DNA from: Marinilabilia sp046483585
Lineage (GTDB): Bacteria > Bacteroidota > Bacteroidia > Bacteroidales > Marinilabiliaceae
Direction: 5' to 3'
DNA: 7,678 bases
Assembly: GCA_046483585.1 (NCBI GenBank)
Contig: JAWOCV010000313.1
Span: 1-7,678, forward strand
The notes under the pieces were generated by a model. It did no database searches. It saw only the letters and a program-made list of their open reading frames with translations, and had not been told where the DNA came from. This document shows positions 1 through 6,623 of this stretch, in pieces; position 1 is the stretch's first letter, and the number at the start of each line of letters is the position of its first letter. Made by a program: the position numbers and the translations under genes.

Positions 1-70
1 GCCGGCTTTCCTATAACCGAATACCTCCTTCTTATATAAATTGAGGAATATGAGGGGTAATATGAGTGCC

Positions 71-161
71 GATAAAGAAAAAGCCCGCTTTACCCTATGA
101 AATACAATGATTCAAAGAGGGGTTTAATAGTACGAAATAATTTCACAGGGTGAAGCGGGCT
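71..161 (-). terminator. Long inverted repeat with T-run, likely terminator of the acyl-CoA synthetase gene
   Basis: Positions 82-103 and 140-161 are complementary over 22 bases with two mismatches that can pair as G-U on one strand. The separating loop is 36 bases. Read on the minus strand, the GC-rich foot of the stem (GCGGGC) runs straight into TTTTTCTTTAT at 81-71, the layout of a Rho-independent terminator. It begins 67 bases beyond the stop codon of the synthetase gene on the same strand. The loop is longer than usual for a terminator, so this may be a dispersed intergenic repeat that also terminates transcription. The structure is directly visible; the function is inferred. Confidence 0.5.
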
Positions 162-188
162 AAAGTAGTACCGTGGTGGCCCTGAAAT

Positions 189-208
189 CACCATGCTAAA
201 GCATGGTG
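189..208. repeat. 8-bp stem hairpin with TAAA loop
   Basis: CACCATGC and GCATGGTG form a perfect 8-bp stem around TAAA, 19 bases beyond the stop of the acyl-CoA synthetase gene. No T-run follows on either strand, so it is not a standard terminator alone. From memory, palindromes of the form GTGCTAAAGCAC recur between genes in many Bacteroidota genomes, so a dispersed repeat is the preferred reading. It could also protect the 3' end of the mRNA. Confidence 0.5.
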
Positions 209-227
209 CTAATCTCATCGGTTCTTT

Positions 228-1877
228 TCATTCATCCCCCCTGATCTCCACACGCCTGATCTTCCCGCTTATGGTTTTGGGAAGCTCCCTGACAAATTCG
301 ATGATGCGCGGATATTTGTAGGGGGCGGTGGTTTGTTTCACATGGTCCTGGATCTCTTTGATCAGTTCATCGCTTCCCTGATAATCTTTGGCCAGGACGA
401 CGGAGGCTTTCACTACCTGTCCGCGAATCTCGTCGGGTGCTCCTGTTACGGCACATTCCACCACGGCGGGATGGGTCATAAGGGCACTCTCTACCTCAAA
501 GGGCCCGATGCGGTACCCCGAACTTTTAATGACATCATCCACCCGGCCCACGAACCAGTAATAACCGTCTTCATCGCGCCAGGCAATGTCGCCGGTGTAA
601 TAGATGCCATCTTTCCATGTTTCGCTGGTGCGCTCTTCATCGCGGTAATACCCTCTGAACAGGCCCACCGGATGATGCTCACCTACCCGGATGGCAATTT
701 CCCCTTGTTCGCCGTCCTCGCATTTTTCACCGTCAGGTTTAATCAGGTCGATGTCATAAAGAGGTGAGGGGATGCCCATGGAACCGGGCTTGGGCTCCAT
801 CCAGGGAAATGTGGCCAGCTGGATGGTGGTTTCGGTCTGTCCGAAACCTTCCATTAGCTGAATACCGGTATGTTGTTTAAATGATTCAAAAACTTTTGGA
901 TTCAGAGCTTCTCCGGCGGTTGTGCAGTAGTTCAGTGATGAGAGGTCGTATTGCGACAAGTCTTCCCGGATCAGGAAACGGAAAATGGTCGGGGGTGCGC
1001 AGAAGGATGTGACTTTATATTCAGAAAGAACCTTCAGCATATCGGCCGGGGTGAATTTCTGGTGGTCGTAAACAAACACACTGCAACCGGCCAGCATTTG
1101 GCCGTACAGTTTGCCCCAAACGGCTTTGGCCCAGCCCGTATCGGCCACGGTGAGATGACGGCCGTCTTCTTCCACATTTTGCCAGAATGAAGCGGTTACG
1201 ATATGGGCAAGGGGATAAGTATAATCGTGGGCCACCATTTTGGGGTTGCCGGTGGTGCCCGATGTGAAATAGAGAAACAGGAGGTCGTCATTCTGTGACG
1301 GGACCTCCGGCTTAACAAAGGGGGATGCCTGCCTCACTTTTTCCTGGAAATTGTCCCATCCGCCGGGATATTCAGGTCCCACCGAAACCAGTTTTTCCAC
1401 GGTCGGACTTTCGGGCATGGCATGCTCTACGTTGGAAATGACATTGTCTTCACCCACACAAACCATGGCTTTGATTCCGGCCGCATTGCAGCGGTAAACG
1501 ATGTCTTTGGTGGTCAAAAGGTGGGTAGCCGGAATGGCGGTGGCGCCGATTTTATGGAGTGCCAGACAGGCAAACCAGAATTCATAACGTCGTTTCAGGA
1601 TGAGCATCACTTTATCACCACGGCCGATATTGATGGACTGAAAGTATGAGGCGGTGGCATCGGTCTCTTCTTTCAATTCTCTGTAAGTGATGTTCCGGTG
1701 CCGGCCTTCGTCGTTTACCCATACAATGGCAATTTTTTCAGGTTCACGCCGTGCGTATTCATCCACCACATCGTAGGCAAAGTTGAAATTGTCAGGAATA
1801 TTGATCCTGAAGTTTTTCTGGAAATCTTTCAGGGACTCAAATTCGGGTTGGGTTAAGTAGTTTTTATAGAGCTGCAT
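228..1877 (-). CDS. AMP-forming acyl-CoA synthetase (MACS/acetyl-CoA synthetase-like)
   Basis: This 549-aa cytoplasmic enzyme of the ANL superfamily activates a carboxylic acid with ATP to an acyl-adenylate and transfers the acyl group to coenzyme A. Visible motifs are the phosphate loop TSGTTGNPK (205-213), GFGQTET (344-350), YTGD (427-430, with the ribose-binding Asp430), and the hinge/A8 segment GRVDDVIKSSGYRIGPFEVE (444-463). The C-terminal PKTISGKIRR (533-542) carries Lys539, the adenylation lysine and usual target of regulatory acetylation. Length and the GFGQTE motif fit medium- or branched-chain synthetases (MACS type) better than true acetyl-CoA synthetases, which are about 650 aa. 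Exact substrate cannot be read from sequence. The gene follows the XRE-cupin regulator on the same strand after a 281-bp repeat-filled gap. I see no clear promoter of its own and no Shine-Dalgarno before the ATG. It appears intact. Confidence 0.95.
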   Translation of the reverse strand: MQLYKNYLTQPEFESLKDFQKNFRINIPDNFNFAYDVVDEYARREPEKIAIVWVNDEGRHRNITYRELKEETDATASYFQSINIGRGDKVMLILKRRYEFWFACLALHKIGATAIPATHLLTTKDIVYRCNAAGIKAMVCVGEDNVISNVEHAMPESPTVEKLVSVGPEYPGGWDNFQEKVRQASPFVKPEVPSQNDDLLFLYFTSGTTGNPKMVAHDYTYPLAHIVTASFWQNVEEDGRHLTVADTGWAKAVWGKLYGQMLAGCSVFVYDHQKFTPADMLKVLSEYKVTSFCAPPTIFRFLIREDLSQYDLSSLNYCTTAGEALNPKVFESFKQHTGIQLMEGFGQTETTIQLATFPWMEPKPGSMGIPSPLYDIDLIKPDGEKCEDGEQGEIAIRVGEHHPVGLFRGYYRDEERTSETWKDGIYYTGDIAWRDEDGYYWFVGRVDDVIKSSGYRIGPFEVESALMTHPAVVECAVTGAPDEIRGQVVKASVVLAKDYQGSDELIKEIQDHVKQTTAPYKYPRIIEFVRELPKTISGKIRRVEIRGDE

Positions 1878-1902
1878 GAAGAGTGGATTTTTGGATGTTT
1901 GA

Positions 1903-1942
1903 AAAATGGTAAAATGGTTAATTTGTCAATTGGTTAATTGGT
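1903..1942. repeat. Five-unit 8-bp tandem repeat upstream of the synthetase start
   Basis: On the plus strand the units read AAAATGGT, AAAATGGT, TAATTTGT, CAATTGGT and TAATTGGT, consecutive with no gaps. The array begins 26 bases upstream of the synthetase start codon, so on the minus strand it lies in the leader of that gene if transcription starts further upstream. It is a degenerate microsatellite. Copy-number change could alter leader length or spacing, but that is speculation. Confidence 0.6.
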
Positions 1943-1958
1943 TGCGGGTTCCTTGTTG

Positions 1959-1978
1959 AGACACACGGCCGTGTGTCT
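1959..1978. repeat. Perfect 20-bp palindrome
   Basis: AGACACACGGCCGTGTGTCT equals its own reverse complement over all 20 bases. Its outer arms (AGAC-CA / TG-GTCT followed by TTTAC) resemble those of the tandem palindromes at 2026-2140, so it looks like a diverged solitary member of that repeat design. It sits in the gap between regulator and synthetase. No T-run follows it on the minus strand. Confidence 0.75.
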
Positions 1979-2025
1979 TTACGTGATCGCCACCATGCCC
2001 GCCGGGTCTTTCATCGTTTTTTATC

Positions 2026-2140
2026 AGACGCAGATTGTGCGTTTCTACTGGTTAGACGCAATATGTTGCGTTTCTACTGGTTAGACGCAAGATGTTGCGT
2101 CTTTACTGGTCAGACGCAAGATGTTGCGTCTCTACTGGTG
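2026..2140. repeat. Four tandem 28-29-bp palindromic units
   Basis: Units occupy 2026-2053 (28 bp), 2054-2082, 2083-2111 and 2112-2140 (29 bp each). Each holds a hairpin AGACGCAA-NATG-TTGCGTNT followed by a 9-base spacer ending CTACTGGTN or TTACTGGTN. Stems in units 3 and 4 are perfect over 8 bp. Unit 2 has one G-T pair. Unit 1 has lost a base and keeps a 7-bp stem. The array lies 18 bp beyond the stop codon of the regulator gene on the minus strand. It has spacer and palindrome parts, but the units are too short and the spacers too alike for a CRISPR. It is an intergenic palindromic repeat array. Confidence 0.85.
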
Positions 2141-2158
2141 ACTGATTTCAGCCTGCAT

Positions 2159-2713
2159 TTACAGTATGACCGCCAGAAATTCACATTTCTGCCCATTTGC
2201 AGCCTTCATGCCATGGGGCAGGGAAGAGTCGAAATAAATGCTGTCGCCCTCGTTGAGCACCATTTTTTTGTTGTTGAGGAAGAGGTGCAGGGTCCCTTTC
2301 ATTACCAGGTTGAATTCATGTCCCGGGTGGGTGTTGAAATCGACCTCTTCTTCATCCGGTTTGGGTTCAACGGTGACAATAAACGGATCGGCTTTCCGGT
2401 TGATGAAGTTGGTCGCCAATGCCTGGTATTTGTAAGCCTGGCGGCGCTCCATGGCAATGCCCTGGCCTTTGCGGGTTAATGTGTAGGCATGCATTCTTGG
2501 CTCTTCACCGCTCAGCAGGGTGGTAACTTCAATATCGAAAGCTTTGGCCAGTTTGTGCAATACACTTACGGGGATATCAATCTGGCCGGATTCGAGTTGG
2601 CTGTATTTTTCGGATGTGATTCCACAGGCCTTTGCAGCAGCTTCCGGCGACATGTCAAGTATCTCACGCATTTCACGCACACGGGCTGCAATTTGTTTGA
2701 GTTGTTCTTCCAT
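2159..2713 (-). CDS. XRE-family transcriptional regulator with C-terminal cupin domain
   Basis: This 184-aa DNA-binding regulator has an N-terminal lambda-repressor-like helix-turn-helix (about residues 7-67) with the recognition region AAAKACGITSEKYSQLESGQ (25-44). The C-terminal cupin_2 barrel (about 110-184) includes HPGHEFNLVMKGTLHLFLN (129-147) and EGDSIYFDSSLPHGM (155-169). The cupin probably senses a small ligand or metal; His132, Glu133 and His167 are candidate ligand residues. XRE-cupin proteins are usually autoregulators and regulators of neighbouring metabolic genes. Here the next gene on the same strand encodes an acyl-CoA synthetase, so control of that enzyme in response to an acid, acyl-CoA or related metabolite is the natural inference. 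The ATG start puts the HTH at the usual distance from the N terminus. A TAnnTTTG promoter box lies 55 bases upstream. Confidence 0.92.
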   Translation of the reverse strand: MEEQLKQIAARVREMREILDMSPEAAAKACGITSEKYSQLESGQIDIPVSVLHKLAKAFDIEVTTLLSGEEPRMHAYTLTRKGQGIAMERRQAYKYQALATNFINRKADPFIVTVEPKPDEEEVDFNTHPGHEFNLVMKGTLHLFLNNKKMVLNEGDSIYFDSSLPHGMKAANGQKCEFLAVIL

Positions 2714-2756
2714 TGCAGGTTGGTTATTTTGTTTTCTGCATTATTTTTAAAAGATA

Positions 2757-2775
2757 TTTGAAGTTGTCAAAAGTA
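2757..2775 (-). promoter_or_regulatory. Candidate promoter -7 box and overlapping inverted repeat for the XRE-cupin gene
   Basis: On the minus strand TACTTTTG (2775-2768) matches the Bacteroidota -7 consensus TAnnTTTG exactly. It would give a leader of roughly 48 bases before the ATG at 2713. The -33 region is weak, with no TTTG at the expected 19-21-base spacing. A small inverted repeat TTTGA-5-TCAAA (2757-2771) overlaps the box and could be an operator for the regulator itself. Both calls rest on short matches. Confidence 0.4.
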
Positions 2776-2832
2776 AAAAAATGGTAGAATATAAAGGTAA
2801 GGCCTGGTTGGAAAGCCAGCTGTTAAAGATGC

Positions 2833-3237
2833 TTATTGATCCCTGGTCACCCAGTTTTCAATTTTTATTCCGGAAATTCGCTCAAATTCGAAAGTGTTTT
2901 CAGTAACCATGATTAGGTCATTTTCCACAGCTGTGCATCCAATAAATAAGTCCAGGTCACTAATCATGATTCCCCTTTTTCTCAATCTCGCTTTTTCCCG
3001 GCCAAAAGTCATTATGGCATCATAAATTGGAAGGACTGTTACCATTTCAATTAGTTTTTCAATTAATCGATGGTTTTTTTCAGGCTTTTCACTATTTTCA
3101 GCGCCATAAACCAATTCTGCCAGTGTGATCTCTGAAATAGAGCAATTCTCAATTTTGGCAGATTCAATTTTTTCAGACACGCCATATTTTCCTCGAAAAA
3201 AATGAATACAAATATTGGTATCAAGAAGATATTTCAT
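2833..3237 (-). CDS. vapC: PIN-domain ribonuclease toxin (VapC family)
   Basis: This 134-aa protein is a complete single-domain PIN nuclease, the toxin of a type II toxin-antitoxin pair. It is expected to cut RNA (often tRNA or rRNA in this family) using bound Mg2+ or Mn2+. The acidic site is visible: Asp6 in LLDTNICI, Glu41 in SEITLAELVYG, Asp94 and Asp96 in ISDLDLFIG, and the C-terminal VTENTFEFERI (111-121). The closing segment (residues 122-129) ends in IENW, as is typical of VapC. I chose the ATG at 3237 because it forms TGATG with the antitoxin stop, a translational-coupling arrangement. An in-frame TTG one codon upstream (3240) would give 135 aa. The gene is clearly richer in A/T than the synthetase gene, which fits the horizontal mobility of such modules. 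No active-site residue appears to be missing. Confidence 0.92.
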   Translation of the reverse strand: MKYLLDTNICIHFFRGKYGVSEKIESAKIENCSISEITLAELVYGAENSEKPEKNHRLIEKLIEMVTVLPIYDAIMTFGREKARLRKRGIMISDLDLFIGCTAVENDLIMVTENTFEFERISGIKIENWVTRDQ

Positions 3238-3476
3238 CAAAAATCAATATTATTATTTTTTTCAACCCTTGAATTTTTGATTTCATCGATAATCTCATCT
3301 GAATTACGTGAATCTTCCCAGGCGCCTGATAACTCATGTAAGTTAATCCTTGATTCTTCTTTCTCCTCAATTGATTTAGTTAGTTTAATAATCAATTTCT
3401 TTTTGGTTGGATTATCAAGGCGCGAAAGAAAACCAAAATATTTATCAATCGTTTTATTTGTTAGTGCTAATCCCAT
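3237..3476 (-). CDS. VapB-type antitoxin partner of the PIN toxin
   Basis: This 79-aa, highly charged protein lies immediately upstream of the PIN toxin, and its TGA stop overlaps the toxin ATG by one base. It has an N-terminal helical part (about 9-40, containing DKYFGFLSRL and KLIIKLTKSIEEKEE). The C-terminal tail (about 47-79) has GAW, SDEIIDEIKNSR and a final aromatic residue. That tail pattern (an EII-I--SR helix followed by a short extended end) is the type that binds the VapC cleft. No classical ribbon-helix-helix or AbrB signature is evident, so the DNA-binding fold is uncertain. Assignment as antitoxin rests on position, size, coupling to the toxin and the tail. It probably represses its own promoter together with the toxin. 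The start is the ATG at 3476, with no strong Shine-Dalgarno. Confidence 0.82.
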   Translation of the reverse strand: MGLALTNKTIDKYFGFLSRLDNPTKKKLIIKLTKSIEEKEESRINLHELSGAWEDSRNSDEIIDEIKNSRVEKNNNIDF

Positions 3477-3481
3477 ATTGT

Positions 3482-3500
3482 TATCTTTTTAACGAAGATA
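3482..3500. promoter_or_regulatory. Candidate operator of the toxin-antitoxin pair
   Basis: TATCTT (3482-3487) and AAGATA (3495-3500) form a perfect 6-bp inverted repeat with a 7-base spacer, 5 bases upstream of the antitoxin start codon. On the minus strand the outer arm forms TATCTTCG, one base off the Bacteroidota -7 box TAnnTTTG, although a -33 element at the right spacing is missing. Toxin-antitoxin complexes commonly bind such repeats to repress their own transcription. The match is short, so confidence is low. Confidence 0.35.
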
Positions 3501-3524
3501 CGAATTTTTGAATCAACAGTGAAT

Positions 3525-3680
3525 TCAAGTTTTGATGTTTTCATTTTTCTGCACCGCGATTATTATGTCCGAAAGTACCCTTTTCGAAAGATCTTCAGGA
3601 ACCCGGAAAAGGATTCTGTTATTTCGGATTATGAACGAACAGAAGCCCCCTGAGATTTTCTCAATAATAAAATATGGGGC
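3525..3680 (-). pseudogene. Possible coding remnant, 51 codons without a start
   Basis: Between the helicase gene and the antitoxin, one minus-strand frame is open from after a TAA (3683-3681) to a TGA (3527-3525). It reads ...RILFRVPEDLSKRVLSDI and ends in AVQKNENIKT. The second half has the charge and hydrophobic pattern of a real amphipathic helix, but there is no ATG in the frame. It could be the tail of a decayed gene, or chance. I do not recognise the family. The opposite-strand reading of the same bases looks like a shadow. Confidence 0.22.
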
Positions 3681-3742
3681 TTACAGGTGGTTGAGAACTT
3701 TTCTATCCCTTAGGAGCTTTACTGTTAGTAGGCTTTAAGAAC

Positions 3743-6403
3743 CTATTTCCCCATACCAGGTAGTTTAAATTTAATGGTTACTTCGCCGGTTTCTTTGTCC
3801 ATCCGGACTTCTTGGTTTTCCATTCCCAAATCTTTGCCGGTGCTCATTTTGAGCAGGCCCGACAGGAATTGCAGGCCATTGTTCATGACTTGTTCTATTT
3901 CGTTGTCAGAGCCTTCATTTTGCACCTTTCCTGAAGGAGATACCGGTTCTTTTTCTTCATCACCGGACTGGTTATCGCCGGAAAGGTCTATGGATTCTTC
4001 CTCTTTGGTTGTTTCATTGTCTTGTTCTTCTATCTCTTCTTGTATTTCTTCTTCAGTTGTTGTTTGCTCATCCGGGGTCGCCTCTTCCAGATTGCCGATA
4101 AAGGATTCAATTTGTTTCAGGAACTGAGACCTTCCCTTTTCTGAAAAGTCCACCATGTCGGTTTTACTGCCTTCATCCAGCACGCCGTCAAAAAGGTTTT
4201 GTTTCACTTCAAGGCCGGCTGCTATGCGCTCTTCTATGGAATTTTTGGTAATAAAGCTGATGATGGTCAGGTGCTTGTTTGTTTGTCCTATGCGGTTGAT
4301 CCGTCCTACTCGTTGGTTCTTTTTGGCGGGATTCCATGGGAGTTCAAAATGAATGAGGGTATCGGCAGCTTGCAAATTTAAGCCCGAACCACCAGCTTCA
4401 GAAGAAAGGAATACTTTTACATTGTCATCTTCCTCAAAACGGGAGATCAGGGCGCCTCTGTTTTTTACCGGGACTGATCCCGTGAGTTCAACAAATCCGA
4501 TTCCGTTTTCACGCAGCATTCTGCCGATAATTTTCAGCATTTTCACCCATTCGGAAAAGATGATGATCTTTTGTTTTTTCTTCTTAATTTCCAGTTTTTC
4601 GAGTAAAAGAAATTTTAACTCATCAAGTTTGGGCGAATCGTTGGTGGCTTCATCTACCAGGTAGGTAGAATCACAAACCATACGCATATTGGCAAGTAGG
4701 AGTTGCAAACGCTGAAGATCGAATGGGGTAAGGATTTTTTTACGGACAATTTGTGAAACACCCCGCGCATAGGAGGCATGATAGTCTGCCTGGATGGGGG
4801 AAAATCCAACCGGAATGTTGATTTGCCGCAGATTGGGAAGTTGATCAAGCACGTTTCGTTTTTCACGGCGGAGCAATAATGGTTGAATACGCTCTTTTAG
4901 TGTTTGAAGGTCATAATAACCGTTTATTTTGTCATGCTTGGCCGGATCGAAAAGGCAATGTTGATAAGAAAATTCCCATAGCGGTCCCAGAAACCCGGGT
5001 TCCATGATATTTACAATGGAAAAAATGTCTATGAGCCGGTTTTCAATAGGGGTACCTGTAATTGCCAAAGCATGTTTTTTGTTAAGACGCCCTATGGCAG
5101 CAGCCGTTTTCGTAGCGAAATTCTTGACCCGTTGCGCCTCGTCAAGTATAAGGAAATCTGTTCCTGCCTTGTTGATGGCCGCCTGATCGCGCATGGCAGC
5201 TTCATAGTTGGTGATAATAAAAAAAGCAGAGGTTTTACGATATATAGCAGCTCTTTCATCAGGAGTGCCTTCTGTTACAATGGCTTTTTCGGATGTGAAC
5301 TTTTCGATTTCTTTTTTCCACTGCGATTTTAGAGAAGCCGGGCAGATGATCAGAGTCCTTTCAAAGCCAAAAAAAGTTTTTTTATTGAGGGCGGTCCCTA
5401 TGGCCTGGAGCGTTTTCCCCAGTCCCATATCATCGGCGAGGATAGCTGCTTTGCGGAAAGATGCAAATTGGATTCCTTCTTTCTGATAGGGATAGAGATC
5501 TGCCTGTAGCATGGAAAAATCGGCTTTTTCTGTTTCCTGCAGGTCATTAAGTACTTTTTTCTCATAAAAAGCTTCAATTTTTTCAGGAACTTCAGGACGT
5601 ATGCGTATTTCAGAGTGTTTCTGTGCCTCATTGAGAAATCCAAGGAATTCAGGGATTTGACCATCGGAAATGAATGTTTCCCGGCCAAAATATTTTGAAA
5701 GAAGCATTTGTGTTTGAAGCGGTAAAGGCCCCTGGAAAAACCAGGAAACAGAATAGTTGTTAAGTGGATCAAGATAAATTTCCACAAATGGGCACGTTTT
5801 TTTTAAGGAGTTGTAAAGCGTTTTATTCTCCTTTAACTGGTTGAAAGCAAACATCAGGTGCTTTGTAGTGCCCAGTTTGTTGGTTTTGGCATCCATGCTG
5901 TCGCTATACCCGGTTTCATTATCAAAATCACGAAGGAAGAGTTTGTATTTTACCCCGTTTTCATTGGTGAGAATATGGTCACCGTAAATGTTGTCGGCCC
6001 ACTCTATGTGGTATTTTGCTTTAGCAGCTTTGTCGCGCCGTTCCTGCAATACCCTTTGAATCATACCTTCACGTGAATACTTTTTGTGTTCGACGTATTC
6101 ATGTGGCTCAAGACTTTTCAGCTCTTCCTCCATTAATTGCAGACAGGCAATACCTGCCGCATCCCAGTCAACAGTCTTTTTTTGTTCGATCTGGACAAGT
6201 TCGGAATCTTCTTTTATGATCGAGATATCCCTGGGTGGAACATCTTCAGAAGAAACCAGAAAAGAAAATCCTTCTGCCGATTGAGACAATATCTGGCAAT
6301 CGCCATTGTAATAGTATAGGTCTGCCTGGGTCAGGACATCGGGCGAAAGTGAAAGCCTGAGTTTTTTATGAGTTGCAGATACTGAATTTAAAACATCTTC
6401 CAT
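3743..6403 (-). CDS. SNF2-family DEAD/DEAH-box ATPase/helicase
   Basis: This 886-aa ATP-driven DNA translocase has an unassigned N-terminal region (about 1-295) and then two RecA-like lobes. Motifs in order: LYPYQKEGIQF (303-313), Walker A DDMGLGKT (324-331), Ia LIICPASLKSQW (351-362), Walker B DEAQ (421-424), III ITGTPIENRL (448-457), IV KIIIFSEW (612-619), V SEAGGSGLNLQAAD (668-681) and VI NQRVGRINRIGQ (696-707). All catalytic residues are present, including the arginine finger region QRVGR. A linker at 771-820 has 22 Asp/Glu in 50 residues. It leads to a small C-terminal domain ending in the basic-hydrophobic TIKFKLPGMGK. No SWIM zinc finger or nuclease motif is visible. Relatives include RapA-like RNA-polymerase recycling factors and SNF2 subunits of defence systems, but no partner genes for such a system are here. 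The gene stands alone, 266 bp from the toxin-antitoxin pair. The ATG at 6403 has no clear Shine-Dalgarno. Confidence 0.93.
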   Translation of the reverse strand: MEDVLNSVSATHKKLRLSLSPDVLTQADLYYYNGDCQILSQSAEGFSFLVSSEDVPPRDISIIKEDSELVQIEQKKTVDWDAAGIACLQLMEEELKSLEPHEYVEHKKYSREGMIQRVLQERRDKAAKAKYHIEWADNIYGDHILTNENGVKYKLFLRDFDNETGYSDSMDAKTNKLGTTKHLMFAFNQLKENKTLYNSLKKTCPFVEIYLDPLNNYSVSWFFQGPLPLQTQMLLSKYFGRETFISDGQIPEFLGFLNEAQKHSEIRIRPEVPEKIEAFYEKKVLNDLQETEKADFSMLQADLYPYQKEGIQFASFRKAAILADDMGLGKTLQAIGTALNKKTFFGFERTLIICPASLKSQWKKEIEKFTSEKAIVTEGTPDERAAIYRKTSAFFIITNYEAAMRDQAAINKAGTDFLILDEAQRVKNFATKTAAAIGRLNKKHALAITGTPIENRLIDIFSIVNIMEPGFLGPLWEFSYQHCLFDPAKHDKINGYYDLQTLKERIQPLLLRREKRNVLDQLPNLRQINIPVGFSPIQADYHASYARGVSQIVRKKILTPFDLQRLQLLLANMRMVCDSTYLVDEATNDSPKLDELKFLLLEKLEIKKKKQKIIIFSEWVKMLKIIGRMLRENGIGFVELTGSVPVKNRGALISRFEEDDNVKVFLSSEAGGSGLNLQAADTLIHFELPWNPAKKNQRVGRINRIGQTNKHLTIISFITKNSIEERIAAGLEVKQNLFDGVLDEGSKTDMVDFSEKGRSQFLKQIESFIGNLEEATPDEQTTTEEEIQEEIEEQDNETTKEEESIDLSGDNQSGDEEKEPVSPSGKVQNEGSDNEIEQVMNNGLQFLSGLLKMSTGKDLGMENQEVRMDKETGEVTIKFKLPGMGK

Positions 6404-6623
6404 TGATTCAACAATAATAGGGGGTTCAACTTTAGATCGTAAAAATAACGGAGGTTGATCAATAAAAGAAAGGATGAGCGGAAAAAATTGTTTTTCGTTG
6501 TTTGGAGGTATGTGGAAGTATGGAATCGATTTGCGGACAAATGGATTGTTTAGCTATGTTTGTAAGGGGGGGCGTGATGTTGGAATGAGGCTGTCAAAAA
6601 AGTCGATTTTTGAATTCCATAAC

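Noticed and set aside
20..34. Strong Shine-Dalgarno-like AGAAGGAGGT on the minus strand near the left edge
   Set aside because: No ATG, GTG or TTG follows at a suitable distance before the window ends, and other genes here do not use such sites.
1..39. Tail of a plus-strand gene entering from the left
   Set aside because: Two frames are open for about 12 codons before a stop; this is too short to distinguish from chance.
2026..2140. CRISPR array
   Set aside because: Hairpin and spacer parts are both nearly identical among units, the spacers are only 9 bases, and there are no cas genes.
2776..2832. Terminator downstream of the PIN toxin
   Set aside because: Only a 4-bp CTGG/CCAG stem could be found, and the T-run is too far from it.
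3532..3738. Plus-strand open frame of 68 codons
   Set aside because: It lies opposite the possible minus-strand remnant, has low-complexity Ser/Phe/Arg content, no ribosome site and no family resemblance.
5398..5787. Minus-strand 129-codon frame inside the helicase gene
   Set aside because: It is a shadow in another frame of the intact helicase, which keeps all motifs across this stretch.
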